Below are positions 17,376-26,285 of a DNA stretch of 38,105 nucleotides, in pieces (position 1 is the first letter of the stretch; each line of letters opens with the position of its first letter). Origin of the DNA: an uncultured Roseburia sp. (lineage in GTDB: Bacteria; Bacillota; Clostridia; Lachnospirales; Lachnospiraceae); contig UQNW01000024.1 in NCBI GenBank assembly GCA_900542495.1, forward strand, positions 1 to 38,105. Direction: 5' to 3'. Under the pieces are notes generated by a model, which had not been told where the DNA came from, made no database searches, and saw nothing but the letters and a program-made list of their open reading frames with translations. Position numbers and translations under genes: made by a program.

Positions 17376-18982
17376 TTTTCGCCTAACTTGCCCGCCTTAT
17401 ATTTTGATGGTGACATCCCGAATTGTTTTTTGAATACATAACTGAAATAGTTTGGATCGGAATATCCCACTTTTTCTGCAATAATATAGGTTTTCTCGTC
17501 TTTCGTCAGAAGCAGATCCACCGCCTGCTCCATACGGTAATCGGTGAGATAATTGATAAATGTTTTTCCGGTTTCCTTCTTGAAAACAGTGGAAAAATAT
17601 GCCGCACTCACATTCAGGTAGCTGCAGATTGTCTCAATGCTCAGTTCCTGGTCTGCATAATGTTCCTTCACATATTCCACAGCTTTGGTCACAAAGGATT
17701 TGGTCGTATCCTGACGCTCATTTGTCACCTGACGCTGCATCTTCATGCAGTTTTCTTTCAGCCATGCGCCTAGCGCGTCCGTGGATTCTAACTGCAATGC
17801 CTGATTGTATACGTCATTATTGCTGCCAAACACATCCTCCATGTTGATCTGGTTATTGCTTCCAAACCGGAAAATCTCCGCGATCAGCTCCATAACCAGA
17901 ATCCGGTAATTCTGCAGGGACATTCTTGTTTTTGCCATCTGCGCTGTAAACTCTGTGATTGCTTCCTCAAGCGGCTGCTGCTCATCCATTTTTACTTTTT
18001 TCAAAATCTTCTGGATGTACGGTTCTTCCCAGTGTTCATCCACACTCTCCTGCGGGTCCATCTCTGCGATGTTGATTGCCCTTGTATTTCCATATAAAAC
18101 GCGGTACGAAGTCGCGTTCTTTGCTCCATGATAGGAAAGAGAAAGCTGTGAAAGCTGGTTGCACACATGTCCGATCCCCGCTGTGACGGTTGCCTTGCAG
18201 ACACGCTTTGCCATTTTGCAGAACCGGTCCATATCATCGGTAAAATGTGTGACACTCTCCACATCGGAAAGCTGTGCAATCACAAGAATATCTCCGAGGT
18301 AAGTCACTGTTTTACAGTTCCACTTTTCCGTCAGCTGTTCTTCCGCCAGCTTTTTTACGGAAATAGTCAAAAGGAACGGATCGATCGGTACGTTTTCCGG
18401 GTTCGTCGTGCTGATATGTAAAACCGTTACCACATAATAAGGTCCTGTCAGATTGATCTGGTAGTTTTTCACATATTTATCAATCTGTTCCTCCGGTATT
18501 CTTCCTTCGATCAGTGAAGTGTAAAAGTTCTCCTGCAGGACCGGAAGACTTTCCATATAATACTCACGGAGCTTGTCGATATTTCTTTTTTCATCCAGCT
18601 CCTTGTCAAGATTCACCTTGATCCGCTCGAACACTTCTTTTAACTCATTGGAGTTGATCGGTTTTAATATGTACTCTTCCGCCTCAATCTTGATTGCCTC
18701 TTTGGCATACTCAAATTCATCAAATCCGGAAAAAATAATGACTTTCACTTTCTGGTAGAGTTCCTTTAACTTCTTGCAGAGTGTCAGTCCGTCCATATAT
18801 GGCATCTTAATGTCTGTCATCACCACATCCGGCTGCAATTCCTCCGCCATTTCAAGTGCTTCCACACCATTTCTGGCATAACCTGCAATGGAAAAGCCCA
18901 TGCTCTCCCAGTCAAGTTTTTTCATGATGACCTGAAAAACTTCTTCCTCATCATCCACAAGTAAAACTGTATATTGGTTCAT
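17372..18982 (-). CDS. YesN-type response regulator (REC plus AraC)
   Basis: The 536-residue regulator has an N-terminal receiver domain with acidic pocket DDEEE, phosphoacceptor Asp57 (VVMTDIKMPYMDG), Ser85 and Lys107 (ILKPIN). A long linker of about 280 residues follows, then an AraC-type two-HTH DNA-binding domain (about 425-530: SIETICSYLNVSAAYFSTVF, then VGYSDPNYFSYVFKKQFGMS). AAAGGA precedes the ATG. It is the first gene of the RR-HK-binding-protein unit and lies 33 bases after the 103-aa membrane gene. The expected targets are the mglB promoter and perhaps the glycosyltransferase genes. Confidence 0.95.
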   Translation of the reverse strand: MNQYTVLLVDDEEEVFQVIMKKLDWESMGFSIAGYARNGVEALEMAEELQPDVVMTDIKMPYMDGLTLCKKLKELYQKVKVIIFSGFDEFEYAKEAIKIEAEEYILKPINSNELKEVFERIKVNLDKELDEKRNIDKLREYYMESLPVLQENFYTSLIEGRIPEEQIDKYVKNYQINLTGPYYVVTVLHISTTNPENVPIDPFLLTISVKKLAEEQLTEKWNCKTVTYLGDILVIAQLSDVESVTHFTDDMDRFCKMAKRVCKATVTAGIGHVCNQLSQLSLSYHGAKNATSYRVLYGNTRAINIAEMDPQESVDEHWEEPYIQKILKKVKMDEQQPLEEAITEFTAQMAKTRMSLQNYRILVMELIAEIFRFGSNNQINMEDVFGSNNDVYNQALQLESTDALGAWLKENCMKMQRQVTNERQDTTKSFVTKAVEYVKEHYADQELSIETICSYLNVSAAYFSTVFKKETGKTFINYLTDYRMEQAVDLLLTKDEKTYIIAEKVGYSDPNYFSYVFKKQFGMSPSKYKAGKLGEK

Positions 18983-19015
18983 AATTTCTGTTCCTTTATT
19001 CTTTTTCTCTTCTAG

Positions 19016-19327
19016 TTATGCACCGTATTTGTCATTCATCTTTTTCCACAAAACGCCAAAAATAATCGTACAGATTACAATCTGTGCCAGTGCGACATAA
19101 AGATTCACAAAAAGAAGAAACGTCATTACAAGTGTTGCAAAACCAAAAAAGAGAATGAGCGCTCCACCTTTTTTTGCATACGCCTTTTCATCTTTTACCG
19201 GTTCTTTATTCTTTCCCCGAATGGTTGAAACGTCCTGCAAAATCATCAGTTTCAATCCATAATACATACAGATTACAAATAAAAGTAATGGAATTCCTGC
19301 CTGTTCTAAAATTGTCTGTGTTGTCAT
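19016..19327 (-). CDS. small integral membrane protein of unknown function
   Basis: This 103-residue protein has an N-terminal hydrophobic segment (about 10-30, AGIPLLLFVICMYYGLKLMI), a charged Lys/Glu-rich loop (about 36-52) and two further helices (about 54-75 and 78-95), ending KKMNDKYGA. I do not recognise the family. AAGGGAG lies 7 bases before the ATG, so it is a real gene. It sits between mglC and the response regulator in the same direction, which suggests a role in the importer or its signalling. No catalytic motif is visible. Confidence 0.75.
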   Translation of the reverse strand: MTTQTILEQAGIPLLLFVICMYYGLKLMILQDVSTIRGKNKEPVKDEKAYAKKGGALILFFGFATLVMTFLLFVNLYVALAQIVICTIIFGVLWKKMNDKYGA

Positions 19328-19344
19328 TCTTTTTCTCCCTTAAG

Positions 19345-19382
19345 TAATAATAGCGGCTGAAAAGCTCCAGCCGCTATTATTA
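19345..19382. other. intercistronic hairpin after mglC
   Basis: A perfect 15-bp inverted repeat (core AATAATAGCGGCTG) with an 8-base loop. Neither strand shows a clear T-run after it, so it looks more like an mRNA 3'-end stabiliser or partial terminator than a strong terminator. It separates the mglBAC part from the regulatory part of the run. Confidence 0.7.
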
Positions 19383-19423
19383 TAATATAAAACATATGAT
19401 GTTTCAAAATTATTTGTATTTTA

Positions 19424-20413
19424 TTATTTCTTAGCAACGTATTTTCTGATATCAAGTGAGATTGCTACGAAGATTACGATACCAATTGCGATGTACTGTG
19501 CGTTTGCATCTACTCCTAAGTACTGTAATGCCGCTTTCAATAACTCGAATACGGCAACACCGACAATAGCGGATGAAACTTTACCACGACCACCTGTAAC
19601 GGATACACCACCGATTGTACAAGCTGCGATTGCTTCCATTTCGTAACCATATCCTAAGTTAACGGATGCACCACCGGCTTTTGCGCCAAGCATGAAACCT
19701 GCAAGACCATACATAGCTGCTGCTTTCATGTAGATTAAGATCATTGTTGCTTTTACAGGAACACCTGCAACTTCTGCTGCCTGTGGGTTACCACCGATTG
19801 CATACATATATTTTCCATGACGGGTCATGTTGAAGATGAACCATGTGATAACTGCTACCAAAATTGCGATCCAGATCAGCCAGCTGATTCCAAGGAATTT
19901 ACCGTTTGCAATATCTGTGTAGGATTTTACATAACCACCAAGTGGTGTAGCTCCTGTGTAGATCAGGGAAATACCATAAACAATTTCCATCATTGCCAGC
20001 GTAGCGATGAATGGAGGTACGCTTAGGTAAGCGATGAAGAAACCTGTGATACTACCAAATGCTGCGCAGATTGCCATGACAACGATCAATGCCAAGAATA
20101 CATTCATTGGCTGCATATCCGGGAAGAACTTTCCGGAATAATCCATACGCTGTAATAATGTACCGGCAATACATGCTGCGAAACCAATCATACGTCCTGC
20201 GGAAAGGTCACATCCTGCAGTGATTACACATCCTGCAATACCAAGGGCGATGACAAGTCGTGAACTCATGTTCATCAAAATGTTCATTAAGTTGTTTCGT
20301 GTAAGGAAGTTATCAGATGTCAATCCGGTGTAGATAACCAGAATAAACATTACAATGATAACGCCATTGTTGATAATAAAATCTTTTGCTTTCTGCTGTT
20401 TTGTCTTTTCCAT
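19424..20413 (-). CDS. mglC: galactose/methyl-galactoside ABC transporter permease
   Basis: Inner-membrane permease of the BPD_transp_2 family, 329 residues, the usual MglC length. It has about 8-10 hydrophobic helices and the family signatures ALGIAGCVITAGCDLSAGRM and NLGYGYEMEAIAACTIGGVS. It begins MEKTKQQKAKDFIINNGVII with GGAGGAC upstream and follows mglA by 17 bases, so the two are co-transcribed. Sugar identity (galactose, glucose or a related hexose) is inferred from the MglA/MglB similarity. Confidence 0.93.
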   Translation of the reverse strand: MEKTKQQKAKDFIINNGVIIVMFILVIYTGLTSDNFLTRNNLMNILMNMSSRLVIALGIAGCVITAGCDLSAGRMIGFAACIAGTLLQRMDYSGKFFPDMQPMNVFLALIVVMAICAAFGSITGFFIAYLSVPPFIATLAMMEIVYGISLIYTGATPLGGYVKSYTDIANGKFLGISWLIWIAILVAVITWFIFNMTRHGKYMYAIGGNPQAAEVAGVPVKATMILIYMKAAAMYGLAGFMLGAKAGGASVNLGYGYEMEAIAACTIGGVSVTGGRGKVSSAIVGVAVFELLKAALQYLGVDANAQYIAIGIVIFVAISLDIRKYVAKK

Positions 20414-20430
20414 TCTATTGTCCTCCTCTA

Positions 20431-21939
20431 TCAGAATTTGGTTGCGAAGCCCATGACTCTTGCCTGAGTCATCTCTTCCGGCTGATCAATCTCGCCGGTA
20501 AGTTTACCGTTACACATAACGCAGATTCTGTCTGCCATACCAAGAAGCTCTGACATTTCTGATGAGATCATAATGATTGCTTTTCCCTGTTTTGCCAGAT
20601 TACTCATGATCTCATAAATCTCATGTTTTGCACCAACGTCGATACCACGGGTCGGCTCATCCATGATCAGTACGTCAGGATCATTTGCAAGCCATCTTGC
20701 TACGATAACCTTCTGCTGGTTACCACCGGAAAGGTTTGCGATGTGCTCCTTCATACTTGGTGTCTTAATGCTTAACTTCTTAATGCTGTCATCCACAACC
20801 TGATTGATTTTCTTGTGGTCTAACACAAATCCTGCTTTAAGGAATTTATTGTATACAGAGACACCTACATTATCCTTGATGGAAAGACATCCGAAGATAC
20901 CATTTCCACGACGATCCTCTGTAATAAGTCCGATACCTGCATTCATTGCATCAATAGGATGTTTGATCCTGGTTTTCTTACCGTGCATATAAATCTCGCC
21001 GGATGCAACACCACGGATACCGAAGATACCTTCCATTAACTCTGTTCTCTGTGCACCTACCAGTCCACCAAATCCAAGAATCTCTCCCTTTCTCAATTCA
21101 AAGCTTACATGCTGGAATGATTTTTCATGGATCGAACATAAGTCTTTTACTTCCATGATGACTTCACCCGGTTTGTTCTCCTTCGGTGGATATACATTCG
21201 TAAGTTCACGGCCTACCATTTTTGCAATGATCTGATCTGTGGTAAGTTCTGCTGCCGGCCAGGTTCCTACATAGGTACCATCCCTCATGATCGTGATATC
21301 ATCTGCGATACGCTTGATCTCATCCATCTTGTGGGAAATGTAAACCATTGCAACGCCCTTGTCCCTCAGATCATTCATGATACGGAACAGCGCTTCTACT
21401 TCGTTATCAGAAAGAGAAGATGTCGGCTCGTCGAAGATCACGACTTTTGCCTGCTGGGAAACTGCTTTTGCAATTTCTACGGACTGCATCTGTCCAATGG
21501 AAAGAGATCCAAGCTGTGCTTTTGGATCAAAATCCATTTTTACCTCTTTTAACCATCTCTCTGTCTCTGCGTACATGGTTTTGTGGTCGATCATCTTAAA
21601 TGGTCCGAATCCTTTGGTTGGGAAACGTCCTAAATAAAGGTTCTCTGCCACGCTTCTTGCAGGTACCGGCTGTAACTCCTGATGTACCATTGCAATACCA
21701 TACTTCATTGCTTCATCCGGATTGTTAATCTCGATCTTCTTACCATCCAGAATGACTTCCCCCGCATCCATTCTGTAAATACCGAAAAGGCATTTCATCA
21801 GAGTGGATTTTCCTGCACCGTTTTCACCCATCAGTGCATGAACTGTTCCTGGTCTTAACGAAAGCTGTACATTATCCAACGCTTTTACACCAGGGAAAGA
21901 TTTGCAAACACCCTTAAGCTCCAGTTTATATTCAGCCAT
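20431..21939 (-). CDS. mglA: galactose/methyl-galactoside ABC transporter ATPase
   Basis: Double-ABC ATPase of the MglA/RbsA family, 502 residues. The first domain has Walker A GENGAGKST (38-46), signature LSIGQMQSVEIAKAV and Walker B VVIFDEPTSSLSD. The second has the degenerate Walker A GGLVGAQRTE expected for the family, signature LSGGNQQKVIVARW and VLIMDEPTRGIDVG. It drives uptake through MglC of sugar delivered by MglB. The distance from mglB is 263 bases, with a hairpin between. Confidence 0.95.
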   Translation of the reverse strand: MAEYKLELKGVCKSFPGVKALDNVQLSLRPGTVHALMGENGAGKSTLMKCLFGIYRMDAGEVILDGKKIEINNPDEAMKYGIAMVHQELQPVPARSVAENLYLGRFPTKGFGPFKMIDHKTMYAETERWLKEVKMDFDPKAQLGSLSIGQMQSVEIAKAVSQQAKVVIFDEPTSSLSDNEVEALFRIMNDLRDKGVAMVYISHKMDEIKRIADDITIMRDGTYVGTWPAAELTTDQIIAKMVGRELTNVYPPKENKPGEVIMEVKDLCSIHEKSFQHVSFELRKGEILGFGGLVGAQRTELMEGIFGIRGVASGEIYMHGKKTRIKHPIDAMNAGIGLITEDRRGNGIFGCLSIKDNVGVSVYNKFLKAGFVLDHKKINQVVDDSIKKLSIKTPSMKEHIANLSGGNQQKVIVARWLANDPDVLIMDEPTRGIDVGAKHEIYEIMSNLAKQGKAIIMISSEMSELLGMADRICVMCNGKLTGEIDQPEEMTQARVMGFATKF

Positions 21940-22132
21940 TTTGCTCCTCCTTTATCAAATTCAGGTTTTACCTGTTTTATTTTATGTTGATACAGACCTT
22001 AAATCTGTTTAATGTCAATATTTAGAATGTTGTTACCATATTACTTCTTCTGTTTCAAATACATGACATTTTCATATTTCTCTTTGTTATCAAATCTATT
22101 AAGATCGTTTTGTGTTAGCTTTTTCAAGACAA

Positions 22133-22159
22133 GTGCGGGTGCCATATAAACACCCGCAC
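22133..22159. other. intercistronic hairpin between mglB and mglA
   Basis: A 9-bp GC-rich stem (GTGCGGGTG with CACCCGCAC) lies about 45 bases after the mglB stop. On the minus strand it is followed by TTGTCTTG, a weak T-run, so partial termination or 3'-end protection would keep binding-protein mRNA in excess over the ATPase and permease. Confidence 0.65.
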
Positions 22160-22202
22160 CGCTTTTTTCATTTTACTTTTATTCCAATGTTACAATGGCT
22201 GA

Positions 22203-23315
22203 TTATTTAACCATGTCAAGGATTTCCTGAGCATTGTCTTTTGTAACTTTAACGTAGTCACAACCAATGTAGTGCTCGTTTCCAGTACCATTTAAGTAGT
22301 TGATAGCTGCGTCTGCTGCACTGTGGGACTGTGAGAAGTGATCGTTAAATACAGTACCTGTCATTGTTCCAGCAAGAACATCTTCAAGAGCTTCTGATAA
22401 AGCATCAACACCTACTAAGTAGATATCTTCGCCTACAGTACGTCCTGCAGATTCAATTGCCTGTAAAGCACCAAGTGCCATTGCGTCGTTGTTACAGAAT
22501 ACAACTTCGATGTCATCACCATTCTGGCTTAAGGAGTTAGCTACTAACTGCTGAGCTGTAGCCTGATCCCACATACCAACCTGATCGTCTAAGCAGTTTA
22601 CTTCTAATCCAGCATCTTCAAGAGCTTTGATAGAGTACTCTGTACGATACTGAGCATCAACGTTCTCTGGGTCACCTTCGATCATGATGTAGTCAATCTT
22701 ACCGTTTCCGTTCATATCAACTGTATCAAGACCAAGATCAGCGATCATTTCGCCCTGATATGTACCGGACTGACGAGCGTCACATCCAACATATGTTACA
22801 TCCCAGTTGTTATCAGCCCATCTCTGCTCCTCAGAAGCATCTGGCTCACGGTTGATGTATACAAGAGGAATACCAGCTTCAACAACCATATCTGTGATTG
22901 TCTCTGCGGATGAAGAGTTAACTGGATTGATGATCAAAACGTCAACACCCTGTGTGATGAAGTTCTGGATCTGGTTTGTCTGTGTTGCCTGGTCATTAGC
23001 ACCATCTACGATTGTGATATTTTCTTTTGAGAATCCCTGTTCAATTAAGTAGTTCTCAAGTTCTCCACGGAATAATGTCATGAAGTTATCAGCGAACTGA
23101 TAAATACATACACCTACTTTTTTGTCTGCCAAGTCTCCGCTTGCTGCATCTGCTGTTGCGTCTGCTGCGTCGGATGCCTCTGTAGATGCTGCTGCATCAT
23201 TTGTTGTGGTTGTTGTGCTGTCTGATGTTGTTTTATCAGAACTGCTTCCGCATCCCATTGCCATGGATGCTACCATTGTCATTGCAAGAATTACACTAAC
23301 TACTTTCTTTTTCAT
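22203..23315 (-). CDS. mglB: galactose/glucose-binding lipoprotein of the Mgl importer
   Basis: Extracytoplasmic binding protein, 370 residues. The signal peptide (1-21) ends SMAMGC, so Cys22 is the lipidation site. A Ser/Thr/Ala-rich linker (23-60) tethers the type 1 binding fold (KKVGVCIYQFADNFMTLFRG, PLVYINREPDASEEQRW, VVFCNNDAMALGALQAI). The segment DMNGNGKIDYIMIEGD is the calcium loop typical of MglB. AAGGGAGG is 9 bases before the ATG. It heads the mglBAC unit and has its own promoter; high expression is expected. Confidence 0.95.
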   Translation of the reverse strand: MKKKVVSVILAMTMVASMAMGCGSSSDKTTSDSTTTTTNDAAASTEASDAADATADAASGDLADKKVGVCIYQFADNFMTLFRGELENYLIEQGFSKENITIVDGANDQATQTNQIQNFITQGVDVLIINPVNSSSAETITDMVVEAGIPLVYINREPDASEEQRWADNNWDVTYVGCDARQSGTYQGEMIADLGLDTVDMNGNGKIDYIMIEGDPENVDAQYRTEYSIKALEDAGLEVNCLDDQVGMWDQATAQQLVANSLSQNGDDIEVVFCNNDAMALGALQAIESAGRTVGEDIYLVGVDALSEALEDVLAGTMTGTVFNDHFSQSHSAADAAINYLNGTGNEHYIGCDYVKVTKDNAQEILDMVK

Positions 23316-23342
23316 ATAAGAAAACCTCCCTTAATGTATTTG

Positions 23343-23370
23343 GTAACTTCTTGTTACATGATGCATTATA
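23343..23370 (-). promoter_or_regulatory. mglB promoter with candidate operator
   Basis: A perfect TATAAT -10 (plus-strand 23365-23370) is preceded by GGTTGC but has no recognisable -35, as in promoters that need an activator such as the neighbouring YesN-type regulator. Just downstream lies an inverted repeat GTAAC-TTCTT-GTTAC (23343-23357) that could be an operator or a leader hairpin. Confidence 0.55.
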
Positions 23371-23667
23371 GCAACCAGTCCTATAAAAAAACATATAAAA
23401 TACTTCTTTCTTTCTTGAAAATTCTTCTGTATTTATTGTGCAATATGTTCAATATTCTTTTTTGAGTCTTGTATCTTCTTGGCTATTTTTATGCTTTTTC
23501 AGTGGTTTTCTCGAAATTTCTTGGATTTTCTTAGGTTTTTTGCACAAAACAGGCGTCTGGCAGTATCACCACCAAACGCCCATTTTACGCTGTTTTCATG
23601 TTCTTTTTTGCTTATTTTCCAAAGCTATTTGCTCTCTTTGTAAATCCTCTGTGAAAATTGCTGTGAT
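23371..23667. other. intergenic region upstream of mglB
   Basis: No gene is supported here; the plus-strand frame that crosses it has no family resemblance. It is T-rich on the plus strand. It should hold the upstream control sites of mglB and the 3' end of the nucleotidylyltransferase transcript. I see no clear cre-type operator. Confidence 0.6.
23543..23580 (-). terminator. candidate terminator of the nucleotidylyltransferase gene
   Basis: A 9-bp stem with one G-U pair (GGCGTTTGG with CCAGACGCC) has an 11-base loop, followed on the minus strand by TGTTTTG. The T-run is short, so strength is uncertain. Confidence 0.5.
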
Positions 23668-24876
23668 CTACAGCTCCACTCCACAGCCTTTTAATAACTC
23701 ACGTGCCGTATCCAGCGAATCGACACCATGGAGATTCTTGATCGGTGCGAACTCTTTTTCACGCACAACTTCATATGGAATGCAGTCATCCATCATATGT
23801 ACCATATCAAGCACTAACGTTTCAAACTTGTAGCCATTCGGCTGCTCCGGTTTTACCGGGTTTCCTTCTATATCAATATGTGGGATCTTCTTCTCCACCA
23901 CATGTATCGGCATACGCGCATCTGCGATCTGCTCTAACTTCTTCTCAGAGAAAAGATAATTCAGGATTACGCCAAAACCATAAAGCAGATCTCCGTTTTC
24001 TTTTTTCGCAGTTGCCATTTCCTCTGTCATCTCATAATACTCTGCAATGGAAGGTTTTCCGTCTTCTGTACAGAGAACACCTACTTTTTCATCCGGTGCC
24101 GCTTTGCGCACTACTTTTGCACCGCTCTCACAGCCGGAAACAATCGTTGCACCGATAAATAACGGATCTGCGATTCTCTGCAGGCAGTTATCCACTGCGA
24201 AAACATTGATCCATTCTAATCCTCTCTCGTGGATGTCATCTAACAGTCCTGCCGTCACCATAGAACCAAACCAGCCGCCGTTGCCATTCGGAGACATTGC
24301 CACTTCTGTGTCAGATTCCATATAAACACGTCCCTCATGGTCACACGCCGGAACCATTTCCTGAATGAAAAACTTCACATAATCCTTCGGATAACCAAAA
24401 TAATTGTGCTCCTCAAAAAAAGCAACTGTGTCCTTATTATTAATATTGCTTGTCATAATGTACATTGGAACATATGCTTTCGCTTCGTCCGTCACATCCA
24501 TCAGGTTGCGGAAAAGCTGTTCAAACAAATAAAGTTCCCGGTTCACGCCAATATTTAAAGTTCCCTTCGGTCTGTCAAGTCCAAGTCTTGTTCCCTGACC
24601 TCCTGCCAAAAGCACTGCCCCTACTTTTCCTGCGCGGATAGCGTCTAATCCGGCTGCCTTAAATTCATCCCTGCGCGACTCGATCTCCGGAACTTCCACC
24701 GCTTCTAACGGTGCAAACACACCGCGTTCGTTTACCGTTTCTTTTCGCTCGATATGTTCTAAAATAGACCAGTCGATCTGTTCTAAGCGCTCCCTTAACT
24801 TCGCGTTCTGTTCCGGTGAATTGCGCTCCATGCTCGCTCTGATATACACCTGCTTCTCATCTTCCCAAATTTTCAT
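23668..24876 (-). CDS. UAP/UDPGP-family UTP-sugar-1-phosphate uridylyltransferase
   Basis: The 402-residue enzyme belongs to the UDPGP type 1 family, which includes eukaryotic UDP-N-acetylhexosamine and UDP-glucose pyrophosphorylases, rather than the GalU family. The nucleotide-binding motif LAGGQGTRLG is at 90-99 and Lys104 follows in DRPKG. Further conserved blocks are YIMTSNINNKDTVAFFE, SPNGNGGWFGSMV and GYKFETLVLDM. It makes a UDP-sugar (UDP-GlcNAc, UDP-GalNAc or UDP-glucose), useful for the glycosyltransferases of this window. GGAGAAGG precedes the ATG. The exact substrate cannot be told from the sequence. Confidence 0.9.
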   Translation of the reverse strand: MKIWEDEKQVYIRASMERNSPEQNAKLRERLEQIDWSILEHIERKETVNERGVFAPLEAVEVPEIESRRDEFKAAGLDAIRAGKVGAVLLAGGQGTRLGLDRPKGTLNIGVNRELYLFEQLFRNLMDVTDEAKAYVPMYIMTSNINNKDTVAFFEEHNYFGYPKDYVKFFIQEMVPACDHEGRVYMESDTEVAMSPNGNGGWFGSMVTAGLLDDIHERGLEWINVFAVDNCLQRIADPLFIGATIVSGCESGAKVVRKAAPDEKVGVLCTEDGKPSIAEYYEMTEEMATAKKENGDLLYGFGVILNYLFSEKKLEQIADARMPIHVVEKKIPHIDIEGNPVKPEQPNGYKFETLVLDMVHMMDDCIPYEVVREKEFAPIKNLHGVDSLDTARELLKGCGVEL

Positions 24877-25043
24877 GAAATCCTTCTCCTGTTTTCTCCT
24901 GTTTTATCTCTCCTTTTAGTGTTCGATAAAACCTGTTATTTTTGAACAAATTTCCGTCAAATTCATTCATCTTATATGCCGTCTATTTTAGCATAATTTC
25001 CCTATGTCCGCAAACTTTCGGACTTTTTCGCAATTCTGGTTTT

Positions 25044-25910
25044 CTAATTCAACCCGCGGAAACCTTTTCCGATAATCTCACTGCTGTTGGTGATCGCAAT
25101 GAAAGCGGACGGCTGGTTTTCGTGGATGAAGTTACGGAGTTCCACAGCCTGGCTTCGCTTCATAACAGAGAGAATAACTGCTTTGTCGTTATGCTGATAA
25201 GCACCCTCGGCATGATATACCGTTGCACTGCGGTTTAACTTCTGTGTAATAAACTCACAGATTGGTTCCGGATCATTGCAGATAATGGTGAAGTATTTGC
25301 ACATGTTAATACTCTCGATCACATTGTCAACCACCAGTGATTTTGCCAGAAGTCCGCAGAGGGAAAACAGACCTGTCTGCGCATCAAAGACAAGGCAGGA
25401 TGCAAGTACAATAAACAGGTCTACCAGAAACAGTGCACCTCCGATATTCAGTTTCGTGTATTTCTTTAAGATCATGGCGATAATATCCGTACCACCACCG
25501 GAAGCTCCGACATTAAATAAGATGGCTGAACTCGCCGCTGGAAGCACGATCGCATAGATCAGTTCCAGCACCGGCTGTGAGGTGAGTGGCGCAGACATTG
25601 GAAACCATTTCTCCGCTGCACTTAACCCAACTGACATCAGCACACTGACATAGACAGTCTTGATTCCAAAACTTTTTCCAAGAAAAATAAATCCCAGCAC
25701 AAGCAGTGCCATATTGATAATAAATGTGATATTTCCAGGGGTTGTCGGCATAATGGCGCTCAAAACGACCGCAATACCAGTCACTCCACCGAAAGAAAAG
25801 TTATTCGGGAACTTGAATACATACACGCCGACAACCAGAATAAGCGTTGCCACGGTAAGTACAAAATATTCTTCTATTGTGCGTTTTACACGTCCTGCAT
25901 TTTTAAACAT
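25044..25910 (-). CDS. YitT-family membrane protein (DUF161/DUF2179)
   Basis: The 288-residue protein has five or six N-terminal membrane helices (YFVLTVATLILVVGVYVFKF, then GNITFIINMALLVLGFIFLG and others) with the conserved NNFSFGGVTGIAVVL and GASGGGTDIIAMILKKY segments. A C-terminal soluble DUF2179 domain follows (FTIICNDPEPICEFITQKLN, ending EIIGKGFRGLN). The function of the family is not established. I prefer the ATG at 25910, which has GAGG eight bases upstream, over an ATG eight codons earlier with no clear ribosome site. Confidence 0.9.
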   Translation of the reverse strand: MFKNAGRVKRTIEEYFVLTVATLILVVGVYVFKFPNNFSFGGVTGIAVVLSAIMPTTPGNITFIINMALLVLGFIFLGKSFGIKTVYVSVLMSVGLSAAEKWFPMSAPLTSQPVLELIYAIVLPAASSAILFNVGASGGGTDIIAMILKKYTKLNIGGALFLVDLFIVLASCLVFDAQTGLFSLCGLLAKSLVVDNVIESINMCKYFTIICNDPEPICEFITQKLNRSATVYHAEGAYQHNDKAVILSVMKRSQAVELRNFIHENQPSAFIAITNSSEIIGKGFRGLN

Positions 25911-26088
25911 TGTTTTTTCCTCTGTTTGATTCATTTGTTATTTTCTGCAAATCTTTTTTCCTATTATGTGAATTGCACACATATTCTACTATACAATCAA
26001 AGAAAAAGATATATTTCCATTTTATAATTCTTTTCGTATTTCTTTTTAATTGTATAACAATTAATATTATTTATCTATATTCACCGAC

Positions 26089-26150
26089 TTATTCACATTA
26101 TCCACATAGTTATCCACATATTATCTGATACTTTCCCAGTTCCATCCACA
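26089..26150 (+). promoter_or_regulatory. DnaA-box cluster
   Basis: Three boxes in the same orientation lie in 30 bases: TTATTCACA (26089-26097), TTATCCACA (26098-26106) and TTATCCACA (26110-26118). A weaker CCATCCACA is at 26142-26150. The first fits TTATNCACA and the next two are perfect consensus. The tract just upstream is very AT-rich. Neither dnaA nor dnaN is nearby, so this is more likely a non-origin DnaA-binding cluster than oriC. Confidence 0.75.
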
Positions 26151-26285
26151 TATTCTAATTATATGATCCAGTCTGCGAGAATCATATATAAATTCAAAAT
26201 ACCATTTTACGATTCAAGTGTTTCCAATCACAGAGACAAGATATGCTCTGCGAATCTCGCTCCGATTAGCGGTCGTCGCCATAAC

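Noticed and set aside
19345..19382. Strong terminator between mglC and the small membrane gene
   Set aside because: The 15-bp stem is perfect, but no T-run follows on either strand, so I list it only as an intercistronic hairpin.
23371..23667. Catabolite-responsive element upstream of mglB
   Set aside because: TGAAAACAGCGTAAAATG resembles part of a cre site but lacks the central CG symmetry of the consensus.
23438..23833. Plus-strand reading frame of 131 codons
   Set aside because: It overlaps the end of the nucleotidylyltransferase gene, has no clear ribosome site and its composition follows a T-rich intergenic tract.
26000..26150. Chromosomal origin of replication at the DnaA-box cluster
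   Set aside because: There is no dnaA, dnaN, recF or gyrase gene in the window, and only three good boxes in one orientation are present. A regulatory or titration cluster fits better.
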